A DNA stretch of 50,818 nt, from positions 1 through 50,818 of the forward strand of contig NZ_BCUU01000030.1 of assembly GCF_001591385.1 (NCBI RefSeq). The letters run 5' to 3'. The notes beneath the pieces are model-generated. The model worked only from the letters and a program-made list of their open reading frames with translations. It did not search any database and had not been told where the DNA came from. This stretch comes from Variovorax soli NBRC 106424. GTDB taxonomy: Bacteria; Pseudomonadota; Gammaproteobacteria; Burkholderiales; Burkholderiaceae_C. Below are positions 35,967-44,872 of this stretch, one piece after another. Numbering within the stretch: the first letter of the stretch is position 1; the number at the start of each line of letters is the position of its first letter. A program made the translations under genes and the position numbers.

Positions 35967-36746
35967 ATGGACACCCGCAACCTCTTCTCGCTGCAAGGCC
36001 GCACCGCGCTGATCACCGGCGGCTCGCGCGGCATCGGCCGCATGATCGCGGAAGGCTTTCTCGCCCAGGGGGCCCGCGTCTACATCTCGGCACGCAAGGC
36101 CGATGCCTGCGACGCCACGGCCAAGGAACTGTCGGCCTTCGGCCACTGCGTGTCGCTGCCGGCGGACGTCTCCACCGTGGAAGGCGTCAAGGGCCTGGTC
36201 GATGCGTATTCCAGGCACGAGAAGACGCTGGACATCCTGGTGAACAACGCCGGCGCCGCCTGGGGCGCGCCGTACGACGAGTTTCCCGAAAGCGGCTGGG
36301 ACAAGGTGGTGGACCTGAACCTGAAGGCGCCCTTCTTCCTGACGCAGGCCCTCACGCCCATGCTGCGCACCGCCGCCGCAACCAGCGGCCACCTGGCCAA
36401 GGTGATCAACATCGCCTCCATCGACGGCGTGTCGGTCAATCCGCAAGAGACCTATTCGTACGCGGCCAGCAAGGCCGGCCTGATCCACATGACGCGCCGC
36501 ATGGCCCTGCGCCTGGCACCGGACGGCATCGCCGTGAGCGCCATCGCCCCCGGCGCCTTTGCGTCCAACATGAACAAGGATGCGCGCGACCATGCGGACG
36601 AGGTCAAGGGACGCATTCCCGCCGGCCGCATCGGCACGCCCGAGGACATGGCTGGCGCCGCCATCTACCTGGCGTCGCGCGCCGGCGACTACGTGATGGG
36701 CTCGACGCTGATCGTGGACGGCGGCGTGACCCACGCGCGCGGCTGA
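35967..36746 (+). CDS. SDR family NAD(P)-dependent oxidoreductase
   Basis: A 259-residue classical short-chain dehydrogenase. Cofactor loop TGGSRGIG at 17-24, NNAGA near residue 93, and catalytic Ser151, Tyr165 and Lys169 (YSYAASK) are present. The N-terminus MDTRNLFSLQGRTALITGG resembles RhlG-like 3-oxoacyl reductases. AGGAGA lies nine bases before the ATG. It follows the LRR-kinase gene by 111 bases and precedes a LysR regulator by 29 bases. Substrate unknown. Confidence 0.92.
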   Translation: MDTRNLFSLQGRTALITGGSRGIGRMIAEGFLAQGARVYISARKADACDATAKELSAFGHCVSLPADVSTVEGVKGLVDAYSRHEKTLDILVNNAGAAWGAPYDEFPESGWDKVVDLNLKAPFFLTQALTPMLRTAAATSGHLAKVINIASIDGVSVNPQETYSYAASKAGLIHMTRRMALRLAPDGIAVSAIAPGAFASNMNKDARDHADEVKGRIPAGRIGTPEDMAGAAIYLASRAGDYVMGSTLIVDGGVTHARG

Positions 36747-36775
36747 AGCCCGGCGCGGGGCGACAATGCGGGGCC

Positions 36776-37663
36776 ATGGCCACCCCCCGCATTCCGCCCA
36801 TCCAGGCCCTGCTGGCCTTCGAGGCGCTGGCCCGCCTGCGCAGCGTGACGCTGGCCGCCGAGGAACTCAGCGTCACGCCCAGCGCGGTGAGCCACCGCAT
36901 CCGCCAGCTCGAACTGCAGCTGGCCCACAAGCTGTTCGCACGCGGCGACTTCAGCCTCACCCCCGACGGCGTGGCCTACCTGGCCCGCGTGCGCGAGGCG
37001 ATGAGCGCGCTGCAGCAGATGCCGGGGCAGACCGACCAGCCGCGCGCCACGCGCCTGCGCGTGGCGGTGACGCCCACATTCTCGCGCGCGCTGCTGCTGC
37101 CGCGACTGGCGCTGTTCCGCCATGCCTACCCGGACATCGAGCTGATGCTGCAGGTGGCCATCCCGATCCACAACGTGACGGCCGAGGAGGCCGACATCGA
37201 ACTGCGCTTCGGCACCGCGCCCTTTGCCGACCGCGAGTCCATGCACCTGCTGTCGGACGAGGTGTGCCCGGTGTGCAGCCCCGACTACCTGCGCGAGGCC
37301 GGCCCCTTCGAGGACGATTTCCGCACGGCCGAGGCCATCGGCCGCGCGCACCTGATCCGCTCGCCGCTGGAACCGTGGCGCACCTGGTTCCGCGCCTGCA
37401 ACATCGACCTGCCGGAGCCCGCCTCGGGCAACCAGTTCAATGACCTGGGGCTGGTGCTGGACGCGGCGGTGGCCGGCTTCGGCGTGGCGCTGATGCGCAT
37501 GCGGCTCGGCCAGGGCTGGCTGGACAGCGGCCGGCTGGTGCGCCTGTCGCACCTCACCGCGCCTTCGCCGCACGACTACTACCTGTGCTGGAAGCCCGGC
37601 ACGCTCGAGCGCTGGGAATGCGCCGCCTTTGTCGAATGGCTGCGGCAGGCGGTGCGCGAGTAG
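36776..37663 (+). CDS. LysR family transcriptional regulator (GcvA-like)
   Basis: A 295-residue LTTR. N-terminal helix-turn-helix with LAFEALARLRSVTLAAEELSVTPSAVSHRIRQLE, then the effector-binding domain (about residues 95-290) with TPTFSRALLLPRL and LVLDAAVAGFGVALMRM. The start at 36776 gives the family N-terminus IPPIQALLAFEALA. It lies co-directionally between the SDR gene and the lactate-dehydrogenase gene; it may control either, most likely the latter, from 135 bases upstream. Confidence 0.92.
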   Translation: MATPRIPPIQALLAFEALARLRSVTLAAEELSVTPSAVSHRIRQLELQLAHKLFARGDFSLTPDGVAYLARVREAMSALQQMPGQTDQPRATRLRVAVTPTFSRALLLPRLALFRHAYPDIELMLQVAIPIHNVTAEEADIELRFGTAPFADRESMHLLSDEVCPVCSPDYLREAGPFEDDFRTAEAIGRAHLIRSPLEPWRTWFRACNIDLPEPASGNQFNDLGLVLDAAVAGFGVALMRMRLGQGWLDSGRLVRLSHLTAPSPHDYYLCWKPGTLERWECAAFVEWLRQAVRE

Positions 37664-37798
37664 GTGTGGCCGCCGCCGCTGCCTCATCCTGAAAAAACTT
37701 CACGCGCGCGGCCAGCGCCTTTCATCCCGCCCGGGCCGCCGTCTTCCTACAGTCGCTGCACCTTCGCGCCGGCGCCACATGCCCCGGCGCAGACCGCG

Positions 37799-38947
37799 AT
37801 GCGACTGAACGACTGCCACAACTTCCACGACTTCCGCCGACTGGCGCAGCACCGGCTGCCGGGCCCGATCTTCAACTACATCGACGGCGGCGCCGACGAC
37901 GAGGTGACGATGCGCCGCAACAGCGCCGCCTTCGAGACCTGCGACCTGGTGCCCAGCGTGCTGCGCGGCGTCTCGGAGGTGGACCTGTCGACCACCGTCA
38001 TGGGGCAGAAGATCGACCTGCCGGTGTATTTGTCGCCCACCGCGCTGCAGCGCCTCTTCCACCACCAGGGCGAGCGCGCCACCGCGGCGGCGGCCGAGAA
38101 GTTCGGCACCATGTTCGGCGTCTCGTCGCTGGGCACCGTCTCGATGGACGAGCTGGCGAGAAAGCACCGCACCCCGCAGGTCTACCAGTTCTACTTCCAC
38201 AAGGACCGGGGCCTGAACCGCGCCATGATGGAACAGGCCAAGGCCAGCGGCATCCAGGTGATGATGCTGACGGTGGACAGCATCACCGGCGGCAACCGCG
38301 AGCGCGATCTGCGTACCGGCTTCTCGATCCCGTTTCGCCTGACGCTGGGCGGCCTCTACCAGTTCGCCATCAAGCCGGCCTGGGGCATCCACTACCTCGC
38401 GCACGAGAAGTTCAGCCTGCCGCAGCTGGACGCGCACATCGACATGAAGGGCGACGCGCTCACCATCGGCCGCTACTTCACCGAGATGCTCGACCCGTCG
38501 ATGAACTGGGACGACGTGGCGCAGATGGTGCAGGCCTGGGGCGGCGAGTTCTGCCTCAAGGGCGTGATGAGCGTGGAGGACGCACGCCGCGCGGCCGACA
38601 TCGGCTGCACGGGCATCGTGCTGTCCAACCACGGCGGGCGCCAGCTGGACGGCTCGCGCAGCGCCTTCGACCAGCTGGACGAGATCGTGCAGGCGGTGGG
38701 CGACCGGATCGACGTGATGATCGACGGCGGCATCCAGCGCGGCAGCCACGTGCTCAAGGCGCTGTCGCTGGGCGCCAAGGCGGTGGGGCTGGGACGCTAC
38801 TACCTGTATGCGCTGGCCGCCGCCGGCCAGCCGGGGATCGAGCGGGCGCTGGGCCAGCTCAAGGCCGAGATCGTGCGCGACATGCGCCTGATGGGCGCCC
38901 GGCGCGTGGCCGAGCTGGGCCCACAGAACCTCCGGTTCCGCCACTGA
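37799..38947 (+). CDS. lldD: FMN-dependent alpha-hydroxy acid dehydrogenase, L-lactate dehydrogenase type
   Basis: A 382-residue TIM-barrel flavoprotein that oxidises an L-2-hydroxy acid, most likely L-lactate, to the 2-keto acid and reduces the quinone pool. Seen: FNYIDGGADDEVTMRRN near the N-terminus, YQFYFHKDRG, LTVDSITGGNRERDLRTGF, and SNHGGRQLDG with catalytic His278. A chimeric LldD/mandelate dehydrogenase specificity cannot be excluded. Start at 37799 (MRLNDCHNFHDF) rather than the longer frame, which would begin right after the LysR stop. Confidence 0.92.
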   Translation: MRLNDCHNFHDFRRLAQHRLPGPIFNYIDGGADDEVTMRRNSAAFETCDLVPSVLRGVSEVDLSTTVMGQKIDLPVYLSPTALQRLFHHQGERATAAAAEKFGTMFGVSSLGTVSMDELARKHRTPQVYQFYFHKDRGLNRAMMEQAKASGIQVMMLTVDSITGGNRERDLRTGFSIPFRLTLGGLYQFAIKPAWGIHYLAHEKFSLPQLDAHIDMKGDALTIGRYFTEMLDPSMNWDDVAQMVQAWGGEFCLKGVMSVEDARRAADIGCTGIVLSNHGGRQLDGSRSAFDQLDEIVQAVGDRIDVMIDGGIQRGSHVLKALSLGAKAVGLGRYYLYALAAAGQPGIERALGQLKAEIVRDMRLMGARRVAELGPQNLRFRH

Positions 38948-39022
38948 ATATCTGGCTCGCGCACCCTCGGTGCAGGCCGCTTCGCAGCGTGCGAAGATGG
39001 CGCCCCCCCGAGGAGACGCGTG

Positions 39023-39526
39023 ATGGACCCGAAGTCTGAATTCACTGCCGAAGGCGGCTGCACCTGCCGACAGGTGCGCTACCGCCTCACGTCGCGGCCG
39101 ATGTTCGTGCACTGCTGCCACTGCCGCTGGTGCCAGCGCGAAACGGGCACCGCGTTTGCGCTCAACGCCATGATCGAGGCGGACCGGGTGGAACTGCTGG
39201 CCGGCCAGCCCGAGCGGGTGGACACGCCGTCTCTCAGCGGCAAGGGCCAGAAGATCTGGCGCTGCCCGGGCTGCCGCGTCGCGGTGTGGAGCAACTATGC
39301 GGGCTTTGGCGAGGCGGTGCGCTTCGTGCGGGTGGGCACGCTGGACAACCCCGACCTGCTGCCGCCGGACATCCACATCTTCACCGAGTCGAAGCAGCCC
39401 TGGGTGCTGCTGCCGCCCGGCACGCCCGCGGTGGCGCAGTACTACAAGGCGTCCGAGATGTGGCCCAAGGACAGCCTGGCGCGCCGCGCGGCGCTGATCG
39501 CCGCCGCCGCACCGCCGAAGGCCTGA
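39023..39526 (+). CDS. GFA/CENP-V family protein
   Basis: A 167-residue zinc-binding protein of the glutathione-dependent formaldehyde-activating enzyme family. Cysteine clusters GGCTCRQVRYR, HCCHCRWCQRETG and CPGC are as in the Gfa fold; the C-terminus ends in KDSLARRAAL. ATG at 39023 has AGGAG seven bases upstream; a GTG at 39020 is too close to it. Most family members have no proven reaction; a formaldehyde role here is not supported by neighbours. Confidence 0.88.
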   Translation: MDPKSEFTAEGGCTCRQVRYRLTSRPMFVHCCHCRWCQRETGTAFALNAMIEADRVELLAGQPERVDTPSLSGKGQKIWRCPGCRVAVWSNYAGFGEAVRFVRVGTLDNPDLLPPDIHIFTESKQPWVLLPPGTPAVAQYYKASEMWPKDSLARRAALIAAAAPPKA

Positions 39527-39618
39527 CCGGGTGATAACCACTAGGGCGCTGACGGCGGACTGACAGCTTCGCTGCCTAGCATGCAGTGAAGCAAGCAACA
39601 GCCGAAGGACTCCTGCCC

Positions 39619-40458
39619 ATGACCTCATCCCGTCACTTCTCCTTTTCGCGCCTGACCCGCCGCGCCGCCCTGATCGGGGTGGCCACCGCCGTGCTGGCCG
39701 GCTGCGGCAGCCTGGGCGGCCCGCGCGCCGATGGCGGCAGCGGTGGCGGCGAGCTGCATGTCATGACCTCGGGCGGCTTCACCGCGGCCTACAACGAATT
39801 GCGCCCGGGCTTCGAGCGCATGAGCGGCCGCACCGTCAAGACCGCGTACGGCGCCTCGATGGGCAATGCGCAGGATTCGATCCCCAGCCGGCTCGCGCGC
39901 AACGAACCGGCCGACGTGGTGATCCTGGCGCGGCCCGCCCTCGACGCGCTGGTGGCGGCGGGCCAGGTGGTGCCGGGCAGCCAGGTCGACCTGGTGCGCT
40001 CGTCGATCGGCTTCGCGGTGAAGAAGGGCGCGCCCCGGCCCGACATCGGCACGGTCGAGGCGCTCAAGCGCACGCTGCTGGCCGCGCCCTCGATCGCCTA
40101 TTCGGCCAGCGCGAGCGGCACCTACTACGAGACCGAGCTGCTCAAGAAGCTGGGCATCGAGGCCGAGGTCAAGCCCAAGAGCCGGCGCATCGTGAGCGAG
40201 CGCGTGGGCGCGGTGGTGGCGCGCGGCGAGGCGGCGCTCGGACTGCAACAGGTGAGCGAGCTGCTGCCGATCGCCGGCATCGACTACATCGGCCCGCTGC
40301 CGGCCGAGGTGCAGCGCGTGACGGTGTTCTCGGCCGGCATCGCCACCGGCGCCAAGCAGCCCGAGGCGGCGCGCCAGCTGATCCGCTACCTGCAGTCGCC
40401 CGAGTCCGCGCCGACGATCGCCAAGACCGGCCTGGAGCCGATCGCCGCCGCGCGCTGA
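39619..40458 (+). CDS. Substrate-binding lipoprotein, molybdate/ModA-like
   Basis: A 279-residue type II periplasmic binding protein. The N-terminus has a twin-arginine signal (LTRRAALIG) and a lipobox LAGC with Cys29, so it is likely a lipid-anchored Tat substrate. After a Gly-rich linker the mature part reads LHVMTSGGFTAAYNELRPGFERMSGRTVKTAYGASMG, then PADVVILARPALDAL, as in ModA-like extracellular solute-binding proteins. No ABC permease gene is adjacent. Ligand not determinable. Confidence 0.85.
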   Translation: MTSSRHFSFSRLTRRAALIGVATAVLAGCGSLGGPRADGGSGGGELHVMTSGGFTAAYNELRPGFERMSGRTVKTAYGASMGNAQDSIPSRLARNEPADVVILARPALDALVAAGQVVPGSQVDLVRSSIGFAVKKGAPRPDIGTVEALKRTLLAAPSIAYSASASGTYYETELLKKLGIEAEVKPKSRRIVSERVGAVVARGEAALGLQQVSELLPIAGIDYIGPLPAEVQRVTVFSAGIATGAKQPEAARQLIRYLQSPESAPTIAKTGLEPIAAAR

Positions 40459-40471
40459 ACCTCTTGCGCCT

Positions 40472-40849
40472 TCACGCGCGCTGGCGGCCTCCGGTGCCTG
40501 CGCGCGACACCCACAGCGCAAGCGCGCGCAGGCGGCGCCACAGCCACAGCAGCGGCTGCGCGGGCTCGAGCAGCAGCAGCCGCGCCTCGCCTTGGCCGGC
40601 GGCCACTTCCAGCGCCAGCCAGCCGCCGTCCTCCAGGCACAGACCCTCGCCTTCGCCCAGGCATTGAAAGGGCTGCGCACGGGCCGCGTCCGCCAGCCAG
40701 CGCATCGGCGTGCGCACGCGCAGCGCGCCGGCCGTCACCTGCAGGCCCGTGCCCGGGCGCACCGGGAGGTGCAGCGCCTGGCCGGGCGCGAGCCGCAGGG
40801 GCCGCACCAGGGCGGCATCGGAAGCGGAGTCGGCAATCGTCTTCATCAT
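40472..40849 (-). CDS. DUF2917 domain protein
   Basis: A 125-residue protein with a cupin-like beta-rich core: LRLAPGQALHLPVRPGTGLQVTAGALRVRTPMRWLAD, then LCLEDGGWLALEV. A hydrophobic C-terminal stretch LLLLEPAQPLLWLWRRLRALALWV follows. It is divergent from the MocR regulator gene with 210 bases between, an arrangement that suggests control by that regulator. Function unknown. Confidence 0.82.
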   Translation of the reverse strand: MMKTIADSASDAALVRPLRLAPGQALHLPVRPGTGLQVTAGALRVRTPMRWLADAARAQPFQCLGEGEGLCLEDGGWLALEVAAGQGEARLLLLEPAQPLLWLWRRLRALALWVSRAGTGGRQRA

Positions 40850-40953
40850 GGCTGGCGGAACCTCGTCGTGTGGATGGATGAGCGGGCAGGAACGCCTTCA
40901 TCGTAGGAACCGGCGCCAGGGAAAAACAGGCACAGCACGTGGCCATCTGTTGC

Positions 40954-41014
40954 GATGCAGAAAGCGCCGGCCGCGCTCTGTTATGGTGGTTTTCGCGCGA
41001 ACTGCATCTGTATC
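40954..41014. promoter_or_regulatory. Candidate MocR binding repeats between the DUF2917 and MocR genes
   Basis: GATGCAG (40954-40960) is the inverse of CTGCATC (41002-41008), and the latter is followed at once by CTGTATC (41008-41014), giving direct CTG-YAT repeats six bases apart. MocR-type regulators often bind direct repeats in divergent promoters. No convincing -35/-10 pair could be fixed. Confidence 0.3.
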
Positions 41015-41059
41015 GCGCGCCCTGTCTGCGCGAGCATTTCCGTTCGCACACACCAACCG

Positions 41060-42568
41060 ATGGACCCGCCGCCGCCACCCCTGCTCTACAAGCGCCTGGC
41101 CGCGCACTACCTGGACGCGATCCGCGCCGGCACGCTGCCGCGCGGCGCCCGCATGCCGTCGCTTCGCAAGCTGATGCAGCTGCACGGCATCAGCCTCTCG
41201 ACGGCGCTCCAGCTGTGCCGCGAACTGGAAAGCGCCGGCTGGCTGGAGGCGCGTGACCGCTCCGGCTACTTCGTTCGCTCGCCAGCGCGCGCCAGCCTCG
41301 CGCCGCTGAACGAGCCTTCCTGCACGGCACCCGATCCGGCGCAGTACGTGGGCATCCATGCGCGGGTGTCCGCCTTCGTCTCGAACCGGCGCAACCAGTC
41401 GGTCAAGGTCAACTTCTCCATCGCCCGTGCCGCGCCGCAGCTCTATCCCGGCGAAGCGCTGCGCAACGCCATGGCCAAGGGGCTGCGCCAGCGGCCCGAG
41501 ATGCTCACCACCGCCCCCCAGCAGCGCGGCGAAGCCGGCTTTCGCTCGGTGCTGGCGCGGCGGGCGCTGGCCAGCGGCATGACGCTGGCGCCGGACGACA
41601 TCCTGGTCACCAACGGCTGCATCGAAGCGCTCAACCTCGCGCTGCGCGCGGTGGCGAGCGCCGGCGACACCATCGCGGTGGAATCGCCCACCTTCTATGG
41701 CCTGTTGCAGGTGCTCGAAAGCCTGGGCCTGCGCGCACTGGAAATTCCCACCAGCCCGCAGACGGGCATTTCGCTCGAGGCGCTGGAGCTGGCGGCCGAC
41801 ACGTACGGCGACATCAAGGCCGTGGTGGTGATCCCGCATTTGCAAAACCCGTTGGGCAGCGTGATGCCGGACGAGAACAAGCAGCGCCTGCTGCGCTTTT
41901 GCGACGCGCGCGGCATCGCGCTGATCGAGGACGACACCTACAGCGCGCTGGTCGACAGCCCGGCGCCCCTGCGTGCCATCAAGTCATGGGACCGCAGCGG
42001 CCAGGTGATCCACTGCGCTTCGCTGCACAAAATCCTGGCGCCCGGCCTGCGCCTGGGCTGGATGGCCGCGGGCCGCTGGCAGGCGCGGGTGGAAATGCTC
42101 AAGTACGCGCAGACGCGCAACAACGAAAGTCTGCCGCAGCTGGGCGCCGCGCAGTTCATGGCCACCGGCGCCTACGACCGGCACCTGCGCCGGCTGCGCG
42201 CCGCCCTCGCCACGCAGCGCGAGCAGACGGCCGAGGCCATCGCCCGCTACTTTCCGCCAGGCACGCGCATGAACGTGCCGCCCGGCGGCCTGCAGCTGTG
42301 GGTGGAACTGCCCGAAGGCCTGTCGGGCAACCGGCTGTGCGAGGAGGCGCTGGGCGAGCAGATCCTGATCGCGCCGGGCTCGCTGTTTTCCAATTCGGTG
42401 CGCTTCGACCGCTTCACGCGGCTGAACTGCGGCTGGCCCTACACGGAAGAGATCGACAGCGCATTGCGCCGCCTGGGCGAGATCGCCACCGGGCAGCTGC
42501 GCGCCGGCGCGCCGGCACGCGCGCCCTCGCCCGCCATCAGGACCAGCGAGACAGCTGCTCTTCCTTGA
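41060..42568 (+). CDS. MocR-type regulator (GntR helix-turn-helix fused to aminotransferase domain)
   Basis: A 502-residue PLP-dependent regulator. N-terminal GntR winged helix (about residues 8-75) with LPRGARMPSLRKLMQLHGISLSTALQLCRELESAGWLEARDRSGYFVR, then a class I aminotransferase fold (about 115-485) with PLP-lysine Lys324 in ASLHKILAPGLRLGW. Similar proteins control vitamin B6, GABA or transport genes, or show aminotransferase activity. The ATG at 41060 begins at the winged-helix domain; earlier in-frame starts have no homology. Its 3' end overlaps the convergent metallopeptidase gene by 32 bases. Confidence 0.92.
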   Translation: MDPPPPPLLYKRLAAHYLDAIRAGTLPRGARMPSLRKLMQLHGISLSTALQLCRELESAGWLEARDRSGYFVRSPARASLAPLNEPSCTAPDPAQYVGIHARVSAFVSNRRNQSVKVNFSIARAAPQLYPGEALRNAMAKGLRQRPEMLTTAPQQRGEAGFRSVLARRALASGMTLAPDDILVTNGCIEALNLALRAVASAGDTIAVESPTFYGLLQVLESLGLRALEIPTSPQTGISLEALELAADTYGDIKAVVVIPHLQNPLGSVMPDENKQRLLRFCDARGIALIEDDTYSALVDSPAPLRAIKSWDRSGQVIHCASLHKILAPGLRLGWMAAGRWQARVEMLKYAQTRNNESLPQLGAAQFMATGAYDRHLRRLRAALATQREQTAEAIARYFPPGTRMNVPPGGLQLWVELPEGLSGNRLCEEALGEQILIAPGSLFSNSVRFDRFTRLNCGWPYTEEIDSALRRLGEIATGQLRAGAPARAPSPAIRTSETAALP

Positions 42569-43454
42569 GCTGCCGGCGCAGCTGGTGGTAGTCGGGCACC
42601 ACGCTTTCCACCGTTTCCCAGAAGCGCGGGCTGTGGTCCATGACGCGCAGGTGCGAGAGCTCGTGCGCCACCACGTAGTCGATCACCGGTAGGCGGAAAT
42701 GCACGAGCCGCCAGTGCAGGCGGATGCCGCCGTCCGCGCTGGCGCTGCCCCAGCGGGTGGCGGCATTGGACAGCGAGAGCTTGCTCCAGCGCACGCCCAG
42801 GCGCGGCGCGAAATGGTCGAGCCGCTCGGTGAAGATGCGGCGCGCCTGCCGCATGAGCCAGGCCTGCGCCGCATCGCGCACCTGGGCGCTGCTGGCGTTG
42901 CCGGCCAGCGCCAGGCGCAGCACGCGCTGGCCGCCGGCACCGCCTTCGCCCATGGGCCCTGCATCGAGGATGGCGCCGCCGCTGCCGGCAAAGGCATGGC
43001 GCGGATCCAGCCGCACGGTGACCGGCTCACCCAGAAAGTTGAACACGGCACCGTCGCGCCATTCGATGCGCGAGGACTCCATGCGCTGGTGCCGCTCGCG
43101 CGTTTCGTCCAGCTTGCGCACGATCCATTCGGCCTTTTCCTGCAGCGCGGCATCGACGTCGCGCAGCGCCACCCAGCGCGGCGCGCGCACGCTCAGGCCC
43201 TCCGCGCCCACCACGAAGCCGATGGTGCGGCGCTGGGCGCGGGTGAATTCGTAGGCCACGCGGGCATGGCCGAGCATGACTTCACGCGTGGCCCGCGGAT
43301 GCGTGAAATTGGCCGGCGCCAGCGCATCGGCCAGGGAAACGGCGGGCGCTGCGGGGCCGGGCTCAGGCTCGGTGGCAGGCACCGGCGCCGGCGCCACGGA
43401 CGGCGCGGCCGGCGCGTCGAACAGGTCGAGCGTCATTTGCAGCAGGCCACGCAT
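42537..43454 (-). CDS. YgjP-like (M48/DUF45) metallopeptidase
   Basis: A 305-residue protein with a Pro/Ala-rich N-terminus (about 1-50) and a YgjP/DUF45 domain. The zinc site is HELSH (His264, Glu265, His268) with His274 in the following DHSPRFW, and WGSASADGGIRLHWRLVHF marks the family. Such proteins are predicted peptidases related to SprT and WSS1. Start at 43454, with another ATG seven codons later. Overlaps the MocR gene tail to tail. Followed upstream at 21 bases by plsC, so it probably belongs to the gmhB-plsC transcript. Confidence 0.9.
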   Translation of the reverse strand: MRGLLQMTLDLFDAPAAPSVAPAPVPATEPEPGPAAPAVSLADALAPANFTHPRATREVMLGHARVAYEFTRAQRRTIGFVVGAEGLSVRAPRWVALRDVDAALQEKAEWIVRKLDETRERHQRMESSRIEWRDGAVFNFLGEPVTVRLDPRHAFAGSGGAILDAGPMGEGGAGGQRVLRLALAGNASSAQVRDAAQAWLMRQARRIFTERLDHFAPRLGVRWSKLSLSNAATRWGSASADGGIRLHWRLVHFRLPVIDYVVAHELSHLRVMDHSPRFWETVESVVPDYHQLRRQLKEEQLSRWS

Positions 43455-43475
43455 GGAAAACCTCGTGCGTATGGA

Positions 43476-44225
43476 CTACGACTGCTGCTGGCCAGCGTAA
43501 GCGTCGGGATCGAGGCGGCGCATCTCTCCCTCGATCCAGGCCTCCACCTCGCGCATCAGCTCATCGGGCTTGCGGCCTTCGCTGGAAATGGCCGGGCCGA
43601 TGGAAACGTCGACCACGCCGGGGCGCTTGATGAAGGCCTTGCGCGGCCAGACCTTGGCCGAGGTGACGGCGATGGGAATGACCGGCGCGCCGGTTTCCAC
43701 CGCCAGCCGCGTGCCGCCCGACTTGTACTGGCCCGCCTGGCCGCGCGGAATGCGCGTGCCCTCGGGAAACATGATGATCCAGATGCCCTGCGCCAGCAGG
43801 CGCTTGCCCTGCGCCACCACCTTGTTGAAGGCCTGCGCGCGCAGGCTGCGGTCGATGTGGATCATGTCCAGCCGCGCCATGGCCCAGCCGAAGAAGGGAA
43901 CGTAGATGAGTTCGCGCTTGAACACGAAGGCCAGCGGATGCGGCATCAGCGTGGGCAGGTAGAAGGTCTCGAAGGTGGACTGGTGCTTGACCAGCAGGAT
44001 GGCACCGGCGCGCTGGTCCTGCGGCAGGTTGTCCATGCCCGAGACGCGCGTCTCGATGCCCAGGATGACCCGGGCTCCGCCGGTTGCCCAGCTCAGCCAG
44101 CGCACCGCCATCCAGTAGAGCGGTTCGCTCTTGGTCCACAGCGACGCAACCAGCATGATGATGGCCCAGGGCACGACGGTGACGAGCATCCACAAGGCAT
44201 GGATGATGGATCGGATCAGGGGCAT
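43476..44225 (-). CDS. plsC: 1-acyl-sn-glycerol-3-phosphate acyltransferase
   Basis: Acylates lysophosphatidic acid to phosphatidic acid in the inner membrane. A 249-residue protein with an N-terminal membrane span (about 7-30), the catalytic HX4E motif HQSTFE (His81, Glu86; most homologues have Asp), and FPEGTR at 153-158 for glycerol-phosphate binding. Located between gmhB (24 bases) and the metallopeptidase gene, in an envelope-related run. Confidence 0.93.
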   Translation of the reverse strand: MPLIRSIIHALWMLVTVVPWAIIMLVASLWTKSEPLYWMAVRWLSWATGGARVILGIETRVSGMDNLPQDQRAGAILLVKHQSTFETFYLPTLMPHPLAFVFKRELIYVPFFGWAMARLDMIHIDRSLRAQAFNKVVAQGKRLLAQGIWIIMFPEGTRIPRGQAGQYKSGGTRLAVETGAPVIPIAVTSAKVWPRKAFIKRPGVVDVSIGPAISSEGRKPDELMREVEAWIEGEMRRLDPDAYAGQQQS

Positions 44226-44249
44226 GAAGGAAGAGGAATCTGGAAGAAA

Positions 44250-44831
44250 TCAGGCGTCGCCGGCGGTGCCGGCCTGCTGCGCCTCGCGTGCGAGCAGGAA
44301 GTCGACGAAGGCAGGCAGGTCTTCATGGACCCGGGTGCCGGGCGGATACTCCGCCGGCAGCGGGTCGACGCCGCGGCAGGCCGCGCCCATGCCGGTGAGC
44401 AAGAGGTGCGGCTCGCAGCCCGCCGCGTGGCCGGCCAGCAGGTCGCGCAGGCTGTCGCCGGCGGTGGGCATGCCGCGCAGGTCGATGCCGTAGCGCTCGC
44501 CGATCTGCTCGAACAGGCCCGGCATGGGCTTGCGGCAGTTGCAGCCCTCGTCCGGCGCATGCGGGCAGAAGAACACCGCGTCGACGCGGCCGCCCACGGC
44601 GGCCAGCATCTTGTGCATCTTGGCATGCATGGCGTTGAGCGACGCCATGTCGAACAGCCCGCGCCCCAGGCCCGACTGGTTGGAGGCGATGGCCACCACC
44701 CAGCCCGCATGGTTCAGGCGCGCAATGGCCTCCAGCGCACCGGGCAGCGGCGTCCATTCGACATCGCTCTTCACGAAATCCTCGCGGTGCACGTTGATGG
44801 TGCCGTTGCGGTCGAGGATGACGAGCTTCAT
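44250..44831 (-). CDS. gmhB: D-glycero-beta-D-manno-heptose 1,7-bisphosphate 7-phosphatase
   Basis: Removes the 7-phosphate in the ADP-heptose pathway for the LPS core. A 193-residue HAD enzyme with the GmhB zinc loop FFCPHAPDEGCNCRKP, IASNQSGLGRG (motif II) and PTAGDSLRDLLAG (motif IV). Motif I reads LDRNGTIN: the usual second Asp (residue 9) is Asn, a single-base change from the expected GAC to AAC. This may reduce or change activity; some Burkholderiales homologues also seem to vary in this motif (from memory). Start at 44831. Confidence 0.88.
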   Translation of the reverse strand: MKLVILDRNGTINVHREDFVKSDVEWTPLPGALEAIARLNHAGWVVAIASNQSGLGRGLFDMASLNAMHAKMHKMLAAVGGRVDAVFFCPHAPDEGCNCRKPMPGLFEQIGERYGIDLRGMPTAGDSLRDLLAGHAAGCEPHLLLTGMGAACRGVDPLPAEYPPGTRVHEDLPAFVDFLLAREAQQAGTAGDA

Positions 44832-44872
44832 GGCGTGGCCCTGCACGGTGTGAAGTCCCATTCGCTACCAGC

